The notes beneath the pieces are model-generated. The model ran no database searches and had not been told where the DNA came from. It worked only from the letters and a program-made list of their open reading frames with translations. This document shows positions 1 to 5,677 of a stretch of 9,302 bases of DNA, piece by piece. The stretch covers positions 1-9,302 of the forward strand of contig JAOUNK010000109.1 in NCBI GenBank assembly GCA_029881015.1, read 5' to 3'. The stretch's first letter is position 1. Each line of letters starts with the position of its first letter. Source of the stretch: Gammaproteobacteria bacterium. Its GTDB lineage: Bacteria; Pseudomonadota; Gammaproteobacteria; Steroidobacterales; Woeseiaceae. The translations under genes were made by a program, and so were the position numbers.

Positions 1-978
1 GGCATCCATGCGGTGTGCCGCCGTGCCGATACGCGCCTCGAGGAACGGGAACTTCTCCAGCAACTGCCCGCGCCACTTGCCGACCAGGACTTCGTAGTCC
101 GGATCGAACGCGACCGACTCGTCCAGAACGATGCGGCGCTCGTTAACGACGAAGTTGTTGCTGGCATCGAAATCCACGTCGATCTGCCAGATAACCCGGG
201 CGTTCGACGCGCCTTTCATGACGGTAGCGGACCCCGGCTCCTTGCTGTACTGCGGCTCATGCTCGTGCCCGCCGACGATGAACGCGAGCTTCGGGTACTC
301 TGCCTGCAGCCGCGCGATATCGACGTCCTGCCACATGTGCACGTGCGTGACGCCGATGATCATGTCGACACCCTGGGCGTCGAGGGAGGCAATCGCCTGC
401 TCGGCCGCCGCCTTGTAGTCCGGATCGATGTCGACATAGCTTCTCGTGTTCCCGCCATCGTTGCCATGCAGGGTCACGGAGAACACGCCCACGGTGCGCT
501 CACCGTGCCGGAACGTGAACCCGGACTTGAGCGCGGCATCGGCTGCGGGATCCCCGGTGTTGAACACATAGTTGTCACCGAGCCAGACGAAATCCGACGC
601 ATGCAGCGCGGCGACAAGCTGCTCGGGTCCACGCCGGTCGAACTCGTGATTGCCCGATGTCGTGTACAAGGGCGCAACGCCGTTCAGGAAATTCATGGCG
701 TCGACCATCTGCAGGCCATCCCATAGCTGGCTCTCGAGCGAGGGATACAGGAAATCGCCGCCGTGCAGAATCCTGACGTCCCTGCCCTGCGCCTGCAATT
801 CGCGCACCAGGGTTACGACGCGGCTCAACCCGCCCGCGGTGCCGTCTTCGACGGCGTCAACGCGGTAGGTATCGTTGAGATGAAGAAAAGTCAGTCCGGA
901 AGACTGGCCCGTGGGGGTTGTTGCGCACGCCACCAGCAACAGTGCAGCAACGGCAAGTAGCGAAGTGATTTTTTTCAT
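1..978 (-). CDS. 5'-nucleotidase / metallophosphatase-family lipoprotein (partial, C-terminus beyond window)
   Basis: The minus-strand frame is open for 326 codons from the ATG at 978 to the window edge, so only the N-terminal catalytic part is seen. Residues 1-18 form a lipoprotein signal peptide with lipobox LVAC (Cys18). The next residue is Ala, not Asp, which suggests outer-membrane sorting. The calcineurin-like metallophosphatase motifs of the UshA/5'-nucleotidase family appear in order: LTFLHLNDTYRVDA (29-42, Asp36), HGGDFLYPS (Asp75), TSGNHEFD (Asn110, His111), GVTHVHM (His212, His214) and VGGHEHE (His238, His240). The family hydrolyses 5'-nucleotides or nucleotide sugars outside the cytoplasm. 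An oddity is Tyr38 where UshA has a metal-ligand His (D-x-H). The C-terminal substrate-specificity domain is not in view, so the exact substrate is unknown. It is divergent from the acid phosphatase at 1001, 22 bp away. Confidence 0.9.
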   Translation of the reverse strand, partial: MKKITSLLAVAALLLVACATTPTGQSSGLTFLHLNDTYRVDAVEDGTAGGLSRVVTLVRELQAQGRDVRILHGGDFLYPSLESQLWDGLQMVDAMNFLNGVAPLYTTSGNHEFDRRGPEQLVAALHASDFVWLGDNYVFNTGDPAADAALKSGFTFRHGERTVGVFSVTLHGNDGGNTRSYVDIDPDYKAAAEQAIASLDAQGVDMIIGVTHVHMWQDVDIARLQAEYPKLAFIVGGHEHEPQYSKEPGSATVMKGASNARVIWQIDVDFDASNNFVVNERRIVLDESVAFDPDYEVLVGKWRGQLLEKFPFLEARIGTAAHRMDA

Positions 979-984
979 GCGGGC

Positions 985-990
985 ATGCTA
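985..990 (-). promoter_or_regulatory. Candidate -10 element for the minus-strand nucleotidase (possible leaderless start)
   Basis: Read on the minus strand, TAGCAT (4 of 6 matches to TATAAT) is followed by exactly 6 nt (GCCCGC) and then the ATG at 978. A start about 7 nt after the hexamer would put the transcript 5' end at the start codon. No Shine-Dalgarno is visible before this ATG. The -35 match at about 1008-1013 (GTGTCG) is weak, so this rests mainly on the spacing. Confidence 0.35.
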
Positions 991-994
991 ACCT
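989..994 (+). promoter_or_regulatory. Candidate extended -10 element for the acid phosphatase gene (possible leaderless start)
   Basis: TAACCT (TAnnnT) is preceded by TGC at 986-988, as in an extended -10 (TGn), and followed by exactly 6 nt (GAAACC) before the ATG at 1001. The predicted transcript start coincides with the start codon. No Shine-Dalgarno and no good -35 are seen. The hexamer overlaps the minus-strand -10 candidate by two bases. Confidence 0.35.
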
Positions 995-1000
995 GAAACC

Positions 1001-1804
1001 ATGAAAACGACACGTACCGCGCTACTCACATCCGCCCTTCTCATCCTCTCGGCGTGTGCCACCCAAAGCCCGACACATGTACCTGCGCAGGACATGGGCA
1101 TGTTATGGGTCAAGCATGCAGCAGACTACAAAGCCGTTACCCGGCAGATCTACCGCAGCGCCGAACTGGCCCTGCCGCGGCTGATCGAAGACACGTCATG
1201 GACCGCTCTCCCCGGGCAAACGAACGCGGAGAATCTGCCGACCGCCGTCATCCTCGACATAGACGACACGGTCGTCAGCAACATCGATTTCCAGATGCAG
1301 TTCGAACGGCCGTTTACGAACCGTAAACTGGAGATGTGGGACCGCGAGCACATCGCCCAGCCCGTGCCGGGCGTGGTGGAGTTCATTGCAGCGGCGCGCG
1401 CGGCCGGCGTCACGGTGTTCTTCCTCACCAACCGCCCCTGCGAGAAGTACCCGGACGAAGACGAAGCCTGCCCGCAGAAGCAGACGGTTCTCGACGATCT
1501 CCGCGAACTCGGCATCGACGCCGAGCCCGAGTTCCTGACACTCGCCCTCGAGAAACCGGAGTGGACCCGCGAGAAGCTGGTCCGCCGCCAGCTAATCGGT
1601 GAGGACTACCGCATCCTCATGGTGATCGGCGATGACTTCGCCGATTTCGTGCCCTGTTCCCGCAAGAAGGTGGTCGCCCCGTGCACCTCCCCGGGGACGC
1701 TCACCAGCCGCGAAGCGGCCCTCGAGGAATACGCCAGTTACTGGGGTAACGGCTGGTATATCCTGCCCGGCCCGACACACGGTTCGTGGACGTCTGTGCG
1801 CTGA
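1001..1804 (+). CDS. Class C (e(P4)-like) HAD acid phosphatase lipoprotein
   Basis: The 267-residue product begins with a lipoprotein signal peptide ending in LSAC (Cys19, then Ala, so probably outer membrane), which fixes the ATG at 1001. The HAD subfamily IIIB acid phosphatase motifs are all present: LDIDDTVVSN with nucleophile Asp86 and general acid Asp88, FFLTNRP with Thr143, and MVIGDDFADF with Asp211, Asp212 and Asp215. A Lys/Arg-rich stretch near WTREKLVRRQ may hold the motif III Lys. Members such as Haemophilus e(P4) remove phosphate from 5'-mononucleotides, including NMN, at the cell surface. Length is usual for the family. It is divergent from another nucleotide phosphatase and lies 64 bp before a pyrimidine catabolism operon on the same strand, which suggests a scavenging role and possible partial read-through into that operon. 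The exact substrate is not shown by the sequence. Confidence 0.9.
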   Translation: MKTTRTALLTSALLILSACATQSPTHVPAQDMGMLWVKHAADYKAVTRQIYRSAELALPRLIEDTSWTALPGQTNAENLPTAVILDIDDTVVSNIDFQMQFERPFTNRKLEMWDREHIAQPVPGVVEFIAAARAAGVTVFFLTNRPCEKYPDEDEACPQKQTVLDDLRELGIDAEPEFLTLALEKPEWTREKLVRRQLIGEDYRILMVIGDDFADFVPCSRKKVVAPCTSPGTLTSREAALEEYASYWGNGWYILPGPTHGSWTSVR

Positions 1805-1828
1805 CGCCGCCTCTTTGGCTGTTATGAT
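1801..1828 (+). promoter_or_regulatory. Candidate sigma70-type promoter for the pyrimidine catabolism operon
   Basis: A -35-like CTGACG (1801-1806, 4 of 6) and a -10-like TATGAT (1823-1828, 5 of 6) are separated by 16 bp in the only sizeable gap of the operon. The -35 overlaps the stop codon of the acid phosphatase gene. Transcription would start near 1835, leaving a leader of about 33 nt. I see no clear operator in the leader. Confidence 0.5.
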
Positions 1829-1856
1829 GGGAGCTTAGAAGACAAGAACATCCGAC

Positions 1857-1864
1857 GGGGGGAG
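1857..1864 (+). promoter_or_regulatory. Ribosome binding site of the beta-ureidopropionase gene
   Basis: The run GGGGGGAG ends 4 nt before the ATG at 1869, a strong purine-rich Shine-Dalgarno at slightly short spacing. It supports the start of the first gene of the operon. Confidence 0.65.
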
Positions 1865-1868
1865 ACGC

Positions 1869-2747
1869 ATGTCCAAAGTGAAGTGTGGCCTGATTCAGAT
1901 GGCGCTCAAGGGCGACGGCAGTATGGAACCGGAAGCAATCCGGGACCGCATGATCGAAGCGCACATTCCCTATATCGAAGACGCGGGCCGACAGGGCGTA
2001 CAGGTTCTTTGTTTCCAGGAAGTCTTTACGCAGCCGTACTTCTGCCCAAGCCAGGACCGCAAATGGTACGCGGCGGCCGAGAAGATCCCCGACGGGCACA
2101 CGACGCGACTCATGCAGGAGTATGCGAAGAAGCACAACATGGTCATCGTCGTTCCGATCTACGAGGAACACATGACCGGCGTGTACTACAACACGGCCGC
2201 GGTGATCGACGCGGACGGCAAGTTCCTCGGCAAGTACCGCAAGACGCACATACCGCAGGTCGACCCCGGCTTCTACGAGAAATTCTTCTTCAAGCCCGGC
2301 GATCTCGGTTATCCCGTTTTCGAAACCGCCTACCTGAAACTCGGCGTATACATCTGTTACGACCGCCATTTCCCGGAAGGGTGGCGCGCGCTTGCCCTGC
2401 ACGGCGCCGAGTACATTGTTAATCCCTCGGCAACGGTTGCCGGCCTCAGCAAGTATCTCTGGGAGCTCGAACAGCCCGCGTCCGCCGCCGCCAACGGCGT
2501 GTTCATCGGGGCGATCAACCGCATCGGCACCGAAGAGCCCTGGGCATCGACGCACAACATGGGCGAGTTTTACGGCTCCAGCTACATTGTGAATCCGCGC
2601 GGCGCCATCGAAGCGCAGGCCAGCTACGGCGATGACGAATTGCTGGTCCACGAGATCGACCTCGACATGGTGCGCGAGGCACGTGACACATGGCAGTTCT
2701 TCCGCGATCGCCGCCCGGAGACGTACGGCCCGCTGACTGATGAGTGA
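1869..2747 (+). CDS. Beta-ureidopropionase (N-carbamoyl-beta-alanine amidohydrolase), nitrilase superfamily
   Basis: This 292-residue cytoplasmic enzyme should hydrolyse N-carbamoyl-beta-alanine (or N-carbamoyl-beta-aminoisobutyrate) to the beta-amino acid, CO2 and ammonia, the last step of reductive pyrimidine breakdown. The nitrilase Glu-Lys-Cys triad is visible: Glu51 in LCFQEVF, Lys125 in YRKTHIP and Cys163 in ICYDRHFPE. The segments NPSATV, AINRIGTE and GEFYGSSYIV closely resemble the eukaryotic beta-alanine synthase BUP1, but the long BUP1 N-terminal extension is absent. It is the first gene of the operon although it acts last in the pathway, and its stop overlaps the permease start by 8 bp (2740-2747). 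A related N-carbamoylputrescine amidase is the main alternative. The neighbouring dihydropyrimidinase and PreTA genes favour beta-ureidopropionase. Confidence 0.9.
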   Translation: MSKVKCGLIQMALKGDGSMEPEAIRDRMIEAHIPYIEDAGRQGVQVLCFQEVFTQPYFCPSQDRKWYAAAEKIPDGHTTRLMQEYAKKHNMVIVVPIYEEHMTGVYYNTAAVIDADGKFLGKYRKTHIPQVDPGFYEKFFFKPGDLGYPVFETAYLKLGVYICYDRHFPEGWRALALHGAEYIVNPSATVAGLSKYLWELEQPASAAANGVFIGAINRIGTEEPWASTHNMGEFYGSSYIVNPRGAIEAQASYGDDELLVHEIDLDMVREARDTWQFFRDRRPETYGPLTDE

Positions 2748-4236
2748 GCTGCAGACACTCAGCACGCTCAGGACCGTCGGTGAGCACATCGAGCTCGATG
2801 TCGGCACGGACCTGCTGGAGAGCCCCCGCTACAACGACGACATCGCGCCGACCCGGTCCGCACAGCGCACCTGGTCGCGCTGGAACGTGGCATCCCTCTG
2901 GGTGGGCATGGCGATCTGCGTACCAACCTATACGCTCGGCGGTGTCCTGACCGCCTACTTCGGACTCTCGGTCGCCGAAGCGCTCTGGACCATCCTGATC
3001 GCCAACATCGTCGTGCTGATACCGCTGACACTCAATGCCTTTCCCGGGACACGTTACGGCATTCCCTGCCCTGTGGTGCTGCGCGCGTCCTTCGGTATCA
3101 TCGGCTCCAACGTACCCTCACTGATTCGCGCGTTGGTCGCCTGTGGCTGGTTCGGCGTGCAGACGCTGTTTGGCGGCATCGCGATTCACCTGATGCTGGC
3201 GGCGATATTCCCGGCCTGGGCGGCATTGGGCGGCACGGGCGAAGTGCTCGGTTTCTTCATCTTCTGGGTGGCCAACCTGGCCGTGGTCATTCGCGGCTCG
3301 GAATCGATCAAGCACCTCGAGGCGCTGGCCGCGCCATTGCTGCTGATCGTCGCCGTCGGCCTGCTCGCCTGGGCATTGCCCAAGATCTCGCTGAGCGAAG
3401 TACTCGCGACCCCGGCCACGCGGCCCGAAGGCGAGCCCGTCACGAAGTACTTCCTGTCGGGGCTGACCGCCATGGTCGGCTTCTGGGCCACGTTGTCACT
3501 GAACATCCCCGACTTCAGCCGCTACGCGCGCCACCAGCGCAGCCAGGTGATCGGCCAGATCATCGGCCTGCCGCTCACGATGTTGTTGTTCGCGGGGCTC
3601 GGCGTCGTGCTGACCGCGGCGTCGCTGGAGCTGACCGGCGAGGTCATCTCCGACCCGATCAACCTGATCGGGCGCATCGACAGCGATGTCGGTGTCGTCA
3701 TCGCCATGATCATGATCATCGTCGCCACAATCTCGACAAACACGGCGGCCAATATCGTCTCGCCCACCAATGTTTTCCAGAACCTCGCGCCGAAGGTCAT
3801 CAACGAAGATCGCGGCGTGATCATCACGGGGATCATCGGCCTCGCGCTCATGAGCTGGGAGCTTTTGAAGAAGCTCGGCTGGCTCGAAACCGATGTCAGC
3901 GTGGAGAGCCTCTACTCCAACTGGCTGCTGGGCTACTCGAGCCTGCTCGGGCCCATCGCGGGCATCATGGCGGTCGACTATTTCCTGGTCAAGAACCAGG
4001 AATACGACCTGGTTGCACTTTACAAGGACAATGCGGGCTACCCGGCCTGGAACACGGCCGGCTTTATCGCGTTTCTTATCCCGGTTGCCCTGACTATCGT
4101 TTCGATAGTCAGCAGCGAACTGGGCCTGGCACTCGCTAACTATTTTTCCTGGTTTTATGACTACGGATGGTTTACGGGTTCAATCCTCGGCGGCGTTATC
4201 TACTTCAGCGTTGCCCGGGGCGGAGATTCGAAATGA
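2740..4236 (+). CDS. NCS1-family nucleobase (uracil / dihydropyrimidine / hydantoin-type) cation symporter
   Basis: The 498-residue inner-membrane protein has about 12 hydrophobic segments and the NCS1 (Mhp1/cytosine-purine permease) signature throughout: VASLWVGMAICVPTYTLGG near residue 50, CGWFGVQT (Trp137, Gln141), FWATLSLNIPDFSRYA (Trp249) and TNTAANIVSPTN (333-344). Trp137 and Gln141 have the W-x3-Q spacing of Mhp1 Trp117/Gln121, which stack on and hydrogen-bond the substrate; this alignment is from memory. Family members import uracil, cytosine, allantoin or hydantoins with Na+ or H+. Its place between beta-ureidopropionase and dihydropyrimidinase suggests uracil, thymine or a dihydropyrimidine as substrate, which is inference. 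The ATG overlaps the previous gene by 8 bp (ATGAGTGA). The nearest GGAG (2717-2720) is too far upstream, so translation is probably coupled. A perfect hairpin lies in its 3' end at 4090-4112. Confidence 0.92.
   Translation: MSELQTLSTLRTVGEHIELDVGTDLLESPRYNDDIAPTRSAQRTWSRWNVASLWVGMAICVPTYTLGGVLTAYFGLSVAEALWTILIANIVVLIPLTLNAFPGTRYGIPCPVVLRASFGIIGSNVPSLIRALVACGWFGVQTLFGGIAIHLMLAAIFPAWAALGGTGEVLGFFIFWVANLAVVIRGSESIKHLEALAAPLLLIVAVGLLAWALPKISLSEVLATPATRPEGEPVTKYFLSGLTAMVGFWATLSLNIPDFSRYARHQRSQVIGQIIGLPLTMLLFAGLGVVLTAASLELTGEVISDPINLIGRIDSDVGVVIAMIMIIVATISTNTAANIVSPTNVFQNLAPKVINEDRGVIITGIIGLALMSWELLKKLGWLETDVSVESLYSNWLLGYSSLLGPIAGIMAVDYFLVKNQEYDLVALYKDNAGYPAWNTAGFIAFLIPVALTIVSIVSSELGLALANYFSWFYDYGWFTGSILGGVIYFSVARGGDSK
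4090..4112. repeat. Perfect 10-bp inverted repeat with TTT loop inside the permease gene
   Basis: The arms CTGACTATCG (4090-4099) and CGATAGTCAG (4103-4112) are exact reverse complements around TTT. The element encodes permease residues 451-458 (LTIVSIVS) and lies about 120 nt upstream of the hydA start. No T-run follows on either strand, so it is not a classic intrinsic terminator. Possible roles are an mRNA hairpin that affects downstream stability or processing, or a dyad operator. Chance is not excluded. Confidence 0.6.
4222..4225 (+). promoter_or_regulatory. Ribosome binding site deciding the hydA start
   Basis: GGAG in CGGAGATTCGAA lies 7 nt before the ATG at 4233. It favours this start over in-frame upstream codons as far back as 4167, which would fall inside the permease and add residues absent from dihydropyrimidinases. 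Confidence 0.65.
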
Positions 4237-5672
4237 CAGTACTTATCAAAGGCGGCACAGTCGTCAATGCAGACCGGACGCTTCGTGCGGACGTACTGTG
4301 CGACAACGGCGTTATCAAGGCAGTGGGTGAAGGCATCGGTGCACCGAGCGGTGCGACTGTAGTCGATGCAGGCGGACAATTCGTCATGCCGGGCGGCATC
4401 GACCCGCATACCCACATGCAATTGCCATTCATGGGCACCGTCACCACCGAAGACTTCTATTCGGGAACGGCGGCGGGACTTGCCGGCGGCACGACGATGA
4501 TCATCGACTTCGCGATCCCGAACCCGCAGCAAAACCTCATCGAAACCTACATGCAGTGGCGCGAGTGGGCCGAGAAATCGGTGGCCGACTACAGTTTCCA
4601 CGTCGCGGTGACGTGGTGGGACGACAGCGTGCACAAGGACATGGGAACCCTCGTCCGCGACCACGGCGTCAACAGCTTCAAGCACTTCATGGCCTACAAG
4701 GGCGCCATCATGGCGGACGATGAGGTGCTCGTGAACAGCTTCTCGCGCTCGCTCGAGCTCGGCGCCATACCGACCGTGCACGCGGAAAACGGCGAGCTCG
4801 TCTTCCGTCTGCAAAAGGAGCTTTTCGAGAAAGGCCTTACCGGGCCCGAGGCACACCCGTTGTCACGGCCGCCCGAATGCGAGGGCGAAGCAGCCAACCG
4901 CGCCATCCGTATCGCCGAAGTCCTGAAGGTCCCTGTCTACATCGTGCACAACTCCTGCAAGCAGTCGCTCGAGGCGATTACGCGGGCGCGCAACGAAGGG
5001 CAGCGCGTTTTCGGCGAGGTGCTCGCCGGGCATCTGCTGATCGACGATTCCGTCTATCGCCATCCCGATTTCGATACGGCCGCCGCGCATGTCATGAGCC
5101 CGCCGTTCCGCAGCAAGGAACACCAGGAGGCGCTATGGCATGGCCTGCAGTCCGGCAACCTGCAAACAACCGCAACCGACCATTGCTGCTTCTGCGCAGA
5201 GCAAAAGGCGATGGGCAAGAACGACTTCCGCGCGATCCCGAACGGCACCGGCGGTGTCGAGAATCGCATGGAAGTGCTCTGGCACCACGGGGTTGGCAAG
5301 GGCCGGTTGACGATGAACGAGTTCGTCGCCGTGACCTCGACCAACGCCGCACAGATCTTCAACATTTACCCGCGTAAAGGCAGCGTGTCGGTCGGCGCCG
5401 ATGCGGACCTGGTGGTCTGGGACCCGGAGGCCACCAAGACAATCTCCGCGAAGACACAGCACCAGAAGGTCGAGTACAACATCTTCGAGGGCATGGAAGT
5501 AAAAGGCTGCGCGTCGCACACGATCAGCCGGGGCAATATCGTGTGGGCCGACGGCCAGCTCAATGTAGAACGCGGTGCGGGCCGCTATGTCGACCGGCCG
5601 CCGTTCGCTGCGTATTACGATGCGCTGCAGAGGCAGGCACTGGCAGCCGCGCCGGTTCCCGTCAGGCGGTAG
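4233..5672 (+). CDS. hydA: Dihydropyrimidinase / D-hydantoinase
   Basis: This 479-residue cytoplasmic amidohydrolase opens 5,6-dihydrouracil or dihydrothymine to the N-carbamoyl-beta-amino acid. The complete binuclear zinc site is present at the positions usual for the family: His59 and His61 in GGIDPHTHMQ, the carboxylated Lys150 in NSFKHFMAYKG, His183 in TVHAENG, His239 in YIVHNS and Asp316 in TATDHCCF. Substrate-contact residues Tyr155, Ser289 (VMSPPFR) and Asn337 (PNGTGGVENR) also match. Length is normal for the family (roughly 460-490). The start at 4233 overlaps the permease stop in ATGA and has a good RBS; the frame is open further upstream, but that part is permease sequence. Downstream preT begins 5 bp after the stop. 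Adjacent PreTA and beta-ureidopropionase genes make the physiological role dihydropyrimidine hydrolysis rather than hydantoin use. Confidence 0.95.
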   Translation: MTVLIKGGTVVNADRTLRADVLCDNGVIKAVGEGIGAPSGATVVDAGGQFVMPGGIDPHTHMQLPFMGTVTTEDFYSGTAAGLAGGTTMIIDFAIPNPQQNLIETYMQWREWAEKSVADYSFHVAVTWWDDSVHKDMGTLVRDHGVNSFKHFMAYKGAIMADDEVLVNSFSRSLELGAIPTVHAENGELVFRLQKELFEKGLTGPEAHPLSRPPECEGEAANRAIRIAEVLKVPVYIVHNSCKQSLEAITRARNEGQRVFGEVLAGHLLIDDSVYRHPDFDTAAAHVMSPPFRSKEHQEALWHGLQSGNLQTTATDHCCFCAEQKAMGKNDFRAIPNGTGGVENRMEVLWHHGVGKGRLTMNEFVAVTSTNAAQIFNIYPRKGSVSVGADADLVVWDPEATKTISAKTQHQKVEYNIFEGMEVKGCASHTISRGNIVWADGQLNVERGAGRYVDRPPFAAYYDALQRQALAAAPVPVRR

Positions 5673-5677
5673 ACGCT

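Noticed and set aside
13..726. A 237-codon plus-strand open frame at the left edge
   Set aside because: It lies antisense to the 5'-nucleotidase, whose minus-strand frame carries a signal peptide and five ordered catalytic motifs. The plus-strand product resembles no family I know and is rich in Arg/Val/Asp, as typical of high-GC shadows.
974..999. Inverted TTTCA/TGAAA and the palindrome GCATGC between the divergent genes as an operator
   Set aside because: The arms are only 5 bp with a 16-bp spacer and the hexamer palindrome is common. They overlap the proposed -10 boxes, which explain the region better.
1701..2807. A 368-codon minus-strand open frame, longer than the gene opposite it
   Set aside because: It is antisense to a clear beta-ureidopropionase with a complete catalytic triad and also crosses the promoter gap and two gene ends. 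Length alone is not evidence at this GC content.
3706..3720. Short tandem repeat ATGATC in the permease gene
   Set aside because: It encodes a run of Met and Ile within a transmembrane segment and has only two to three units, so coding constraint explains it.
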